From assembly GCA_013396755.1 (NCBI GenBank), contig VWZF01013053.1:2799707-2863706 (forward strand): a stretch of DNA of 64,000 nt, in the 5' to 3' direction. Below are positions 50,431-61,535 of the stretch, piece after piece. Below the pieces are notes generated by a model that saw only the letters and a program-made list of their open reading frames with translations, did not search any database and had not been told where the DNA came from. The stretch comes from Sclerurus mexicanus. Taxonomy: Eukaryota > Chordata > Aves > Passeriformes > Furnariidae. Position 1 is the first letter of the stretch. Every line of letters begins with the position of its first letter. Both the position numbers and the translations under genes were made by a program.

Positions 50431-53279
50431 AACTATATCACATAGGAAAAACAACATGTTTGTAACTTGCTGCACCATCTACTGACCAAAAGATACTACA
50501 ACAGACCTCAGAAAAACACTACCCAAGTCAAAGAACACACTTCAAAGCACAAGAAGAGTCTGTGCGATAGGCTGGTTTCTCCAAGCTGCATGCTGATGGA
50601 CCCTAATGCTCCGGACCTTGTTGCAGTCATACTGCAGACAGGACACACAGGTAGGGCATAATGACCTGAAGTTCTACATGGCAATAAGTTTGGGGTTTTT
50701 TTGTTGTTTTAATGCTTACCGAGTTTCAAAATGGCTAACTACCCATAAACTTTATTTTTTAGGAATTATTCACTGGAACTTTAAGGTATAGCTGTCACAC
50801 AACTCAAGCTTTCCAGGCAGAATAGCTGAAATGTCACCTTTTCACTGTATGTAGGTCACACATCATAACAATGTTGAGATTCACTTGGTGACATCAAAAG
50901 CTATCGAAAAATAGCTGCAGGATCTCTCCTCCTTATTTACATATTTTAACAAAAAAAAAATAGAAAAAAAGAAAAGGAATATTTATCCATTGGGCCTGGA
51001 GATCCTCCTGTTCTGTTAAACTTTAAAAAATGTGAGGCAATTACAATGAATAATTGTAAACAAGTGTAGGAAAATGAGTCAAGACATTTTTCTCACTAAG
51101 GAGAAAGATAAATACTTGCAAGCCCAAACTGTCTATAGCAATATGCTGTAACTACAGATGAGTATTTTTCTTTTCCAAATGATTTCTGAGAAGATGCAGT
51201 GGCACATGACACATTAAAAAGGTACTGTTTCCTATTTACAGAACACCAAGGTAATTGCAACACAAAGAACGCACTTTATTTCCAGCTAGGTGTATACAAG
51301 GAAGGCACTAGAAAACTGTAAGGCAAAAAGAACTGCAAAAGAAATAACTATGAAAATGGAAAGAATAATTTATGAAATAAGAGTATAACAATACGCATAG
51401 TTTGGCTATTCAATTACTAAATGGACTCTGTTACAGCACACAAGTTTTTCAAGGATAGAAACATGACAGAATTGCAAAGGGACTTCGCTAATATTAATGG
51501 GTTGAAGGAAGGAAGAAAAAAGTTTAACTAACACTTTATATTTTTCATTTATAAGCAATCCTGGGCCCTTTAAATGCTGTGTATCTTGCTGGTGACTTTC
51601 CATTAGAATTATCAAATCCCATAATTGTGGGGTTTTTTTCTTGCAGTACTACAAGTGGAATGCTACACCTCTGGGTTTGTCACGCATCTCATTTAAAACT
51701 CAGGGACAAAATTGTATTCAGAGTTTTCAGCCTTTTAAATAGGAAAATAATGGCAAAAGAGGAGAGCAATGGTATAAATTATGGGAAAAACTGTAGCATG
51801 AAAGATCTGGACTTGTAACTTTCTGATCCAATCCCAAATTCACAACACTTCTGCCAGTAAAGTGAAAAGGAAAAGCTTTTTAAGCTCTTGACAAGGGCAT
51901 CCACCCCTTCTAGAGCTGATGGCAACCCATGTATGGATATGCCTGCACACAGTACTACGGGAGTGAATAACAGGCTCAGCAAAACAAACCCTGCATCAAC
52001 AAAAACTTCAGCTACTGCTTAAATAGTTTGGTTAAGAGTCAAATGAGAACAATTAATTCATTCCATGACACTGAGACACCACCAAGAACTGGACAGACGT
52101 CACCAAATGCATTTTTAACTCACTCCATGGTACGGATAAAATCCTGTTCTTTATAGTTGACAAGAGACCTACACAAGTCACACAGCCCAGAAACAAACTG
52201 GGGAACTTACAGACAGACTGCTCTAGATAGCAAAATTATTACATTTTAAAGAGTTACTAGAAGTTCATACAAGAGTGCCATCAGGAGCAGTTATTACCAA
52301 CACAACACACCCTGAAACGCATCAGAAACACAACGTAAGCCAAGGAAAAACTTTCTTACTGAGGTTTGAATTTGTGTCAGACTTAAAAACTAAATCATCA
52401 CTAAGTACCAGGAGCTGGATAAGGATTTTCCTTACAGTGTTCAGAGGTACAGAATGTACCATCCATATGGTGACCTAGCTTCAGAGCTCCTGGTGCCCAA
52501 AAACTTCTGAAAAAGTCTAACTGATGCTCCAATTTATGCATCTTACCCCTCTTTCCCCTAGCTCACCTGTTTTAGGGGCTTTCATGCAGCCTAACTGTCC
52601 AAGCTAAAGTTTTTTTTCTATACCCAGTGAAAATTTACAGGATTTTATAGACTTCAGTGAAGCCTGGCCTATTCCTCAGCATGAAATCTAGAATGGTTCT
52701 ATCAAATTATTGTGATATGAAAAAGTCAAATCTGATTTCTTACAGGACAGGGCCCATAGTTCCGTTAGTTAAGTGAGCATTAAGCAGAAACAGCTTAAGG
52801 AGCAGTTTTCTTCCTTTTAAAGTTCCTTGGAGTCGCTGTAAATTAAATTAGTACCAAAACTAAAACCAAAGAAACCCTCACTGATCTGCAAAACAGCTTC
52901 TGTCTATTGACCATCCCACAAAATCTAGTTATACCTAAATTAAATTCATTAGTGTAGTGGTGCTGTTCCCCCACAAGGCTGATACAGCACTGAAATCTTA
53001 AACGTGTTGGTGTTCACATCAAGCTCCCTTGGAAAAATAAAATAAACCCCATTGTCTCAGCTGTATCATTTTATGCCAGATCAACAATTCATCTAAGGCA
53101 AAGATTCTAAACTGTTTTCAGCTGCCACTTGTGACAAAACACAGTGTGAGAAGCTCACTGGATACGCACTCGCTAAGAACTTGTGGTAAAGGGAAAGTTA
53201 CGAAAGCCTGAGCATTCAGTAAACCTAAATGTGTTTAGTGAGAAAGCACAGGTAGGGAGGCTCATATATCACTGACATC
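50431..53279. other. Unique AT-rich sequence, no gene seen
   Basis: Frames of 60-79 codons are unrecognisable. An A-rich patch lies at 50,950-50,976. No mobile element is recognised. Confidence 0.6.
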
Positions 53280-53620
53280 AGCCATGAAAAACAAACTGCA
53301 TCACGTGCCAAACATCAAGTCATAAAACATAATTTTGTTGTTTCTCTTCAAAAAATCAGATTAATAAGGGTTATTGTATGCAATATTCATGAATATGTAT
53401 TACTACACAAACACTTTGCACAACATCTGTGAGCTGTTTACTAATTCCTGGTTTAAACCATAACGACATTACTTTGAGGAGGTGAATATTGCTGTTACTA
53501 TGATTATAAATGAGGATTAATCAAGTAGCCAATGGAGTAAACAACTACATTATCACCACTTGTACCACAGGATCTTGGAAGCCACAAAAATTTTCATTTA
53601 AAGTAGAATTCAAATTCCTA
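53280..53620. promoter_or_regulatory. Candidate conserved non-coding element
   Basis: This block has CAGATTAATAAGGG near 53,357, the inverted word ATTCATGAAT near 53,386, GGTTTAAACCATAACGACATTAC near 53,451, GATTATAAATGAGGATTAATCAAG near 53,502 and GTAAACAAC near 53,537. It is repeat-free, with no open frames over 60 codons. Dense GATTA/TAATC and forkhead-like cores suggest an enhancer. Not aligned. Confidence 0.38.
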
Positions 53621-54475
53621 TAGTAGCAGAATTTTTCCTTTTGTTTTGTGGGTAACTACAACAGGTGGAAACAAAAAAGGATTGTCAAATGTCTCAAGGA
53701 ATAATTTTTTTCCAGACACGTTTCAGGGCAGGCTCTGAGAACAGAAGAATGAAATTTACAGCAGCAAGATAGAATGGGAGCATGAAAAATGAAGGACTTG
53801 TGGTTTTCACCTTATTGAGAACCTTCACTATAAAAGAAACTCTACTTTTAATGCAAGGCAATGACCAGCTCTAATTTGCACAGGTGTCTAGTAAAACCTA
53901 TTATTTTCACTTTGTTGATCTCTCTACTAGGACTGACTGCCAAATGAGGAGACCCACTACCAGAATTTGTGCTACCCTTACACGAAAACAAGGCCGTGCC
54001 TGTGATGAGTTACAGGAAGAGCAGGAGTTTCAGGAGATTTATAAACTCTAAGCTTTCTCTTCTCTTCCCTATTTTTTCCTTGACTGACTTGAACATTTAA
54101 GGAGATTTTGTAAACAAACTGTAGTTCTACCACTGATTGTGCTTGGGGAATTCTTGAATTCTGCATCTTTCTACTTAATCACTGCAGGACAAATAAAACC
54201 TCACTAACTGCTACAGGATAGTCCTGTGATGAGACAGTGACAACCACACTGTTAGGCCAAAGTATATTCAAATCCTGGTGCAGGAAGACCCAAGTTTTAG
54301 AACATGATGCTGGTAAAGAGTCTTAACGCTCAAGAAGGCAACTGAGATACAGCAAGTCTTGCTGAAGTCACTGCTGGATCCTGTGTTCACAGAAGGTTGT
54401 ATATAACTAAAGCCTAACCTGCCTTCGGAAGTTAGAGAATCATATTCCTTAAGATTACAGGAATCCAAATGATGC
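53621..54475. other. Unique sequence, no gene seen
   Basis: Two minus frames of 62 and 66 codons are unrecognisable. No repeats are identified. Confidence 0.55.
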
Positions 54476-54479
54476 TGAA

Positions 54480-55320
54480 GGTAGGCTTAGGATCATTTGC
54501 ATCTCTTTCTGAAAGCTGCAGGAGTCCAGTTACAGTAATGACATGAAAGCCTTTAGTATTTGCTTCAGTAAGGGAATTCCTCACGAGGTGGAGTTACAGC
54601 ATCTTGCTCAACATCTGAGTTTGTATACATGGCAAATTATTGGTAAACACGAACAATTTTCAATCCTGCACTTGCTTTATTGATAACCCTTGCACCTTTC
54701 GGTAGTTTCTACTTCTGTTTTGTCACGTATGACTCTTTTTAATCTCTTGCAAAATGGGAGGTTTTCATAGCTATAAAGTTATTCTTTTAAACCTCTATTA
54801 TTAATATACTAGTCTTTTGCCAGCCTTTAAAGGCATATTCATTAATAACACACATATTAGGAAAGTGATTACTATAATGCAATAAAGGGCATGAAATTAA
54901 TCTTTTATGGAATATTAATGACTAGCATACATAAACTTTGATCTTCTGCCATGAAGCATTCTGCAGGAATTGATTTGATTTTATTTGTTATCACAAACAA
55001 TGTGTTTACATGTCACGCATATTTAAGGTGGGAAACTTCCAATAAATCTTTCATTTAATGCACATCTGTAACGATGCATGGTAATCCTATACATACTAGA
55101 TGATTTTTATCAACTCTAATTGTTCATTGATAACACATCTGATTATTTGCCCCAAGGCAACATTATAAATTCTAAGTTGTTTTTTCACACTTGTAATTAC
55201 CATATGTTCCCATTAATCTGATTCTATTAGCTCAATCTTAGCTTAGTGATCTTAGTGTCAATCAATTATTCTTCCAGCTCATGCATCAAACCAAGTAGAA
55301 TGGATTTTGGAAACTGGAAA
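54480..55320. promoter_or_regulatory. Strong candidate conserved non-coding enhancer (840 bp)
   Basis: This is the longest uniform motif-dense block in the window. It starts with a perfect POU octamer (54,495-54,502). Through its length it carries TTATTGATAACC, CTATTATTAATATAC, ATTCATTAATAACAC, GGAATATTAATGAC, TTGTTATCACAAACAATG, GTGTTTACATG (forkhead-like), TCATTGATAACAC and CCCATTAATCTGATTC words. No open frame of at least 60 codons and no repeat interrupts it. Length, homogeneity and motif content are what ultraconserved-type enhancers look like. The assignment is by eye and the target gene is unknown. Confidence 0.5.
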
Positions 55321-57595
55321 TGTAGTTTTTCTGGTTCTGAGGAATTGTTCCAACAATCTGAATCACAAACCCTGATTTTTAAACAGAAGTGACAATACAG
55401 CCCCAGTGTTTCCAAAGTGGATATAATTTATTCATCTGTAAAATATGCAGTCTTTCTGTGTCTATTGCTTAGCAAACTGCAAGCACACAGACACTTATTA
55501 GAAATATAGATAAAAGCCAGAATCTCCTTTTACATTTGGAACATGTCAGAAAGGGTAAAGGGGAAGCTGCTCTGGAGCAGCTGCACACTCCGTGGTGTTC
55601 CCTAGCAACGACTTCTCAGGAGAAGTTTTTAAGGAGCTGGAAACAGGATTCAGGCAGTGCTTTTCAGTTCAGTAATTCAGTTCCTTATCCCTAATTAAAA
55701 TGACCCTCAATCTCCCTTGTTTATGAATAACATATTTAATATAGAGTCTAGAAACCAAAGATAGTTTTATAGTTAATAAATACATGATAAATTAATCCTA
55801 TAACTTTGGTCACGTAAGACAAACTCAGCAAGAACACGAACAAGTTCTGCTCTCTGTATTTGAAACAATTTTAAACGACAGGGACTGTCACTAAAAAGTA
55901 ATTTTTAACTTTAAAGAATGCCTCTATAATTTTTTGCTAAAATATATTAAATTTTACATTACCTTTGTTTACAGTAGTTAGTTTAAAAAACCACCTTTTT
56001 TTGTTGGCTTTTATTACAATAACTTACTCACAGTGCCAACTTTAGTATATGGAATCCAAACTGCACCATCTGGCTATAAAATTGATCCTACGTGTAACTC
56101 ACTTAAACTATTTATTGTGGTTAATCTACTGCAAGAACATCTAAGAAATCAAAGCAGGTAGATTTTAAAAAGGACCCTCTAAATGCATCTCCTGTGGCCA
56201 CACAGATGACAAACTAATGGTACTTGCAAAGCCCAGTTGATATAGAACAGGGTAATATGAATCAATACTAAAAATAAAAATCAATGTACAAATAGTCATT
56301 ATTTTGTTCATTTCGTCAAATTTAACCTAAGAAAAAGACTGTCATTGGGAAATTATCTCGATGGTATTAATTAGAAATTATATGGAATGATGTGTCATCT
56401 TCAGTGGAAGGACAGTTAAGAGGCGACTGAGAGAAGACACAGAACCTGGATTGCAGAAGCTTTTGATAAAGAACTCAGTTCACAGAGTCTTTCTGGATCA
56501 CGGCCAGAAGCATCAGCCACTCCTACTTCTCCATACCTAAGGAAGGGATGCACTTCTCAAATCTTTACAGCCCTGGAGTATTCCTGAAGCCTCTGAGCCT
56601 GCGAAAGGGCTGTTCCAGTCTAGTAAATCCCCTGTATAATGGCAGCAAAACAAGTGGCTGACACATCTCCACGCCTTCATTTGGAGAAGCATCACAGCAC
56701 AGCTGCTCATCGGGGCAGGCTGCAAACTCAGACATCTCAGAGCATCTCAACATCTCCTGCAGTTCTCCTGCTGCCTTTGTATTTGGGTGGCTGACAAAGG
56801 TTTGTTTCCCTTCCAAGTGAATATAAACTGCACAGAAATCCGGTGCCTTCTTGCCAACTTCAGGTTTTGCTTTTTTTACCGCATATCAGTGTATTTTTAT
56901 ACTCAGATCAACTCTGCCTGGAACATATCAGAATTGACATGAAAGCACCCAAGCTCCGTTCCCGAAAGACAGTTATTTAGTGGGTTGCAGATCCCCAAAA
57001 ACATCAGAGACACCCCACCCCAGAAACCCAAAGGTGAAAGCCTTTCAGCTGCAGCTCACCCCTCCCCAAGGGGGTTTCTGCCTCAGCCATACCCTTCACT
57101 GTGTGCATCCCGTGGGAAGGGGACCCAAGCGCTAAGAGCATCACAAAGAGCTGGTCCCTGGATTTCAGCATCAATTTAATATCAAAATTATCTCAGTTAG
57201 GTGGGTTAAGGTTTCAAAATTTCATATCACAATCCAGTGTGTAAGTTTTGTTTTGGGGCTGCCCACAGAAAGTAAACTACAGCTTACGATTAGCTCAAAA
57301 GCTGCTTCATGTTTTGAGAGCAACAGGAATATTTCCTAAACGAGTTTATCTAGAGATAATTTTATAAAAATATTGATAGAGGATACAGCCCTAAGGAGGT
57401 GCAGACTCCTCTCTAATGGTCTTCATTAGCCTTAAATCTAAAATTAGCCAAGTCAATTCTCACACTTCTTTCTCATGTTTAATAAATGGATACACAACTC
57501 TTGCCAAACTTATTTATCTGATCACTAAGTTAACTGCAAAATAGCAAATATTACAAATTCAGCCTCCTAGTACTATTATTTAAAAAGTAAAATGC
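55321..57595. other. Unique sequence, no gene seen
   Basis: The 56,520-56,820 part is GC-richer, with minus frames of 62 and 83 codons that overlap each other and are unrecognisable. The 56,990-57,180 part is C-rich and gives a proline-rich 64-codon plus frame. Neither has splice context. The rest is AT-rich. Confidence 0.5.
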
Positions 57596-57599
57596 ATCT

Positions 57600-57800
57600 C
57601 AAATGGTCTGAGATATAATATCTATGATTGACAGTGAACATTTATAACCATTATTTATATTTCTACATTAGCAAACACTCCTCTTTACATTCCTGACTTC
57701 AACACAGTCCAAAAGTACATTTATAATTACAGCTTCCATTCATGCAAATGACAGTTATGCCTTAGTATTTATCAATGGAAACACTGGAGAATTCCAAATG
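57600..57800. promoter_or_regulatory. Candidate conserved non-coding element
   Basis: This short repeat-free block has ACATTTATAACCATTATTTATA-type sequence, TTATAATTACAGC near 57,722, a perfect POU octamer at 57,742-57,749 (ATGCAAAT followed by GACAG) and a TATTTATCAATGG word. The octamer directly followed by a TALE-like GACAG is suggestive. Not aligned. Confidence 0.35.
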
Positions 57801-59960
57801 GAGCACGACACGTCCAAGATCATTAAAAAAACCTATCAACAGTTGCCATACAGTAACACACTGAGCAGAATTAAATGTTTGTCTTTGGAGGTTTTGGCTT
57901 TAGTTTAAAAAGTGATTGATAATACCAGAATTGGTGATGGATTTGTCTGTGGTTTGTTGTTTCTCTGAGATACATTATTGGACAGAATCTCCCAATATAA
58001 AATCAAGTTTAATTAGAAACTCAATGCAAACAAGCCTTTTACCAAATCAAAACCAAAAAAGAGCTAATTTCTCTTTTTTACAGAAACAAACACTTCTCTG
58101 TCAGACTACAGAGATTACACCTATTCATCCTCACAAATATTATCACAGAAGAGACATACAGGCACCGCCCTTAAAACAACGGTTTAAGCCAGGGTGAAAC
58201 ATATCAAAAACCTGATATAAAAAAATTAAATCCAAGTTCACATGGAGCTATCACTTTGATTCAGATACTAAACCCTTCTTGCATTGCTGCACACTTCCAA
58301 AAGGCTCAATCCAATAAATTCTTTAAACTATGCCTATAAAATAATTCATGCCAAGCGTTCCAGGTTTAAAGCTACAGTACAGCCTGGGTGGCACAGCTTG
58401 GCAGAGGTTGAAATTCCCTCTGAACTGCTCAGGTGGTGCATGTCTTTACCTAGAGCACCTGTGGGAAAAGGGCAAGTGGCCCAGATGTCCTCAGGGAGCC
58501 CAGAGAGGTACCTGCCCAAAACATAATGATGACTTCATCAAGCCCATTGCTTGCTTTAGATTGTTCTCTGATCCTCCTCAGTGGCCCTTCAGAGTCTCCT
58601 CCCCTCAGCTCCTCAGGGTTGTCTCCTCACTCATTTTTATGGTTTTCTTTGGATAATCTCATATACAAATGAAGCTTTGTCTGAAGAGCAGCTTAAATTC
58701 CACTCAAAAGCTCTTCCTTCTGTCGATCTACAAGGGCATGTGGGTTAAGCCTTTAACAGAACTCCTTTAGGCGCCAATTCAGTGATGATGATGATATAAC
58801 ACAAATTGGCCAAATAATTCATCTTTCCCCATTTTTTTGCCTCAATCTTACGTGAAACTTCAGTTGTTCCATCATTACTCATAAATAATGCAGTTATGTT
58901 TAAATATGCTACAATCATATCTCCAGTGATACTCAAATATATCCTGACACTCCTGCTGTCTTAGACCTGAGATTCTTTATAATAGTGGGCTCTTGATGCA
59001 TATTTAGGTCTCTTGGTGCTACAATGAGTGAAATCATAGGGCACAAAACAAAATAGGTTAAATGGCAATTTCTAGTTATCTCACTTTTTTCCATTCCTAC
59101 ATTTAAATTATTTTAAGCCCTGTAACTCCATACTTTAATTTCATAATCTACAGATTGTGTGCACTCTGTTCTAGTGTGGCTCCAAAATTTTAAAGTACAC
59201 AAGAAAAATACTTTTCTTCGACAACGTTTTTGGAAATTTCGGTATTTAAGGGGCTTTCTAAGTGGGGTGAAGGCTTACGCTTTTTTCCCCCTCAAGATAT
59301 TGTGCAAGAGACAACTGGGAGCTCTAACAAATATACATGAGCGTAGCATTATACAAAAGGAATAATAGCTTCTCTGTGGAGCAAACAGAGTTATCCTGGG
59401 GCTTCCACATGATACTGCAGAAAAAGCAGAGTATATAAATATCTCAGAAGCAAAGATACCCATGGTAGTTTAATCATGCAGATAGAGACTAGCTCAACTG
59501 AGCACATCACCTACACTGAAACAGAAAAAGAAACTTGGAATAATTAATTCGGTCTGCATCTATCACTCTAAAAGACCTAATTTCAACACTAAAAAGATAG
59601 AATTTTTAAAAAATTCTAAGTTAATAACATTCATATCTTTGTATCATATCTATAAATTACTGCCTCTTACTTGTACAGTAGTAAAGCAAATACATAGATT
59701 AAACCCTGAAATGTATATATTAGACTTAGTCTGCCTAGCTTCCAAAAAAGAGATATTTAGAATAACATGTCATACTCTGTCTATTAGCATCATCATATAG
59801 AGCCACATTTACAGGCTAGAAATATCTTTTTACAATGCTCTGATATTAGAGTTGCTTTCAATTGTTCCTCCCATAAAAATTAAGAGTTAAAAATACTAAT
59901 TTACGCAACCGGAGCCATGGAATGACTTCAACTAGACTAATTAGCATAACCTTCTCAGAT
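57801..59960. other. Unique sequence, no gene seen
   Basis: Plus frames of 80-102 codons at 57.9-58.66 kb show no recognisable domain. The 58,380-58,630 part is GC-richer but matches no repeat I know. From 59,480 to 59,900 the DNA is strongly AT-rich with nothing to call. Confidence 0.5.
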
Positions 59961-59964
59961 GTCA

Positions 59965-60045
59965 TCCATATTCATTTTGCAGATTGGGGCAATGCTTAAT
60001 GGCAGAACTAGAACTGATGAAGCCTTAAGCTGTTCTAGTGCTACA
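59965..60045 (-). mobile_element. Possible MIR/L2-type ancient repeat, minus orientation
   Basis: The sequence TTCATTTTGCAGATTGGGGC (59,971-59,990), then TTAATGGCAGAACTAGAACT and a CTGTTCTAGTGC end, follows the order of a MIR read in reverse (CCATTTTACAGATGGGG ... AAGTGGCAGAGCTGGGATT ... GTGCTC), with the middle deleted. It is short and divergent, and the identification is from memory of the family pattern. Confidence 0.36.
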
Positions 60046-60616
60046 CTTCACAAACCTGTGAATTCAGCAAATCCTACCGTTGCCACCTACAGCAAGCTCT
60101 GTGTATAATGTTAAGTAACTGCTGTAAACTCCATTAAAGCCAGCAAGGGATTTGGGCACTTAGTCCCAGCAAAGAGCAGGAATAACACCCAGGATGTCCA
60201 CACAGCACCTCTCCTCAGCTGGGGGTTCTCCTTGGTTGGTGCCAGTGGGGCAGTTCTGTCCTCCAGGAGGTGATGGGCACAGGTTGGCTGTGCAGGGCAA
60301 CACTCCCAGCCAGAGAGAGCAGAGTTGTTACAGGGACCACCAAGAAGCAGCAGAGTCAAAGGTCCAGACCCCCACGACCTATGCAAAAGCTTATGTGACA
60401 CCACCTGAAGTGGCTTCCCGGGCTGACATTCCTTATGATGCATCTCTGTGATGCCCAAACAACGCTGGATGTTAGGAGGTTGGGTGGCTGCCAAAAGAAC
60501 AGCGGTTCCTTTTGGAAGATTCATTTTAGTAGCAAGCCCATGCAGTCTTGGGACCAGCAAATATGGGGCCATTCAGGACTAGTGCAGACCAGCAGGTTTG
60601 GGGGGAAAACAAATCC
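60046..60616. other. GC-balanced sequence open on both strands, unidentified
   Basis: A 153-codon minus frame (60,111-60,572) and plus frames of 85 and 91 codons overlap here. Translations show no known domain, and stop-free frames on both strands suggest composition rather than coding. The stretch directly abuts a CR1 copy and could be an unrecognised repeat. Confidence 0.4.
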
Positions 60617-60912
60617 CAGAATCGCCTGGGTTGGAAGGGACCTTAAAGATCATCTCTTTTCCAACCCACTGCCATGGGCAGGGACACCTTCCACTAGATC
60701 AGGTCGCTGAAAGCCCCATCCAAACTGGTCTTGGACACTTCCAGGGATGGGGCAGCCACAGTTTCTCTGGTCCACCGGTGCCAGGGCCTCAACACTCTCA
60801 CAGGGAAGAATTTTTTCTTAATATCTGATCTAAACCTGCCCTCTTTCAGCTTGAAATCACTCCTCCTTGTCCTGTCACTGCATGCTCTTGTAGAGCCCCT
60901 CTGCAGTGGGGA
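60617..60912 (-). mobile_element. CR1 LINE 3' part, minus orientation
   Basis: A 5'-truncated CR1 copy in reverse orientation, clear throughout: CAGAATCGCCTGGGTTGGAA, GGGACCTTAAAGATCATCTC, CCAACCCACTGCCATGGGCA, GGGACACCTTCCACTAGATC, the TGGACACTTCCAGGGATGGG block, GGCAGCCACAGTTTCTCTGG, CAGGGCCTCAACACTCTCAC, AGGGAAGAATTTTTTCTTAA and ACTGCATGCTCTTGTAGAGC. It keeps only the 3' end. A 99-codon minus frame over it is a by-product. This is the best preserved CR1 copy in the window by eye. Confidence 0.95.
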
Positions 60913-61226
60913 GTAAGATGTTAAATTTTTATCTTCAGTTCGGTACATCTTCCTGAGTGGTGTTTCCATGTGAAGCGTATCATCAGTGAACAAAAACTCT
61001 GAGTTAGAAGCTTAACATTCTTACCATTAATATAAATATTCCGGTAAGCAAACCCTAAAAGGCTGCAATCCTATTCCTCATCCCTTTGGTTTAGAGGACA
61101 CTACATTGGAAACAAGCTCCTGATGCAACTACTTCAGATCAGAGTTTTCCCTCCAACTTGCCTTTCCTCCACTTATCTCCAGCCAGCCACAGACACACAT
61201 TTGTTAGCAGGATCCACTGGCTACAA
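60913..61226. other. Unique sequence, no gene seen
   Basis: The first few dozen bases may still be degraded CR1. A 71-codon plus frame is unrecognisable. Confidence 0.5.
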
Positions 61227-61535
61227 ACCTTATACAATATTTATACCTCTGAAAATTGGAGTCACATTGCTTCTCCATGGAGATGCTTCACACACAACTT
61301 CTTCAAATATTAACTTTGCACCAATCTCAAGAAAATGAGACAACTTTGCCTCATCAGTGTTTATACGGCCATTCAAAGTGAGCATGTCCTTTACAAACAT
61401 AAGTGGTTGCCAAGCTATAGAGTTTACAGTCATTTTAATCCTTTCACATATCAAAGGACACAAATTCCTGTGAAATACATTAACCTGCTCTTGCATATAC
61501 GTAGTCCAAACACCATTATAGAAGTCAACAGTTTA
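61227..61535 (-). pseudogene. Protein-like open frame, possible exon or gene fragment
   Basis: About 100 codons are open on the minus strand between stops at about 61,533-61,535 and 61,227-61,229. The translation looks globular, with even use of charged and hydrophobic residues: LNGRINTDEAKLSHFLEIGA follows a WQPL word, and SPWRSNVTP lies near the end. A possible donor (CAGAG then GTATAA) follows at about 61,240. No AG acceptor fits upstream of the first in-frame stop, so an intact exon would have to start inside the frame, for example at TTTCACAG near 61,476. I do not recognise the family. It may be an exon, a decayed retrocopy or chance, since such length is expected several times per window. 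Flanking exons are uncertain. Confidence 0.22.

Noticed and set aside
60111..60572. 153-codon minus-strand open frame
   Set aside because: No recognisable domain or splice context, and overlapping plus frames are also open; a compositional effect is likelier.
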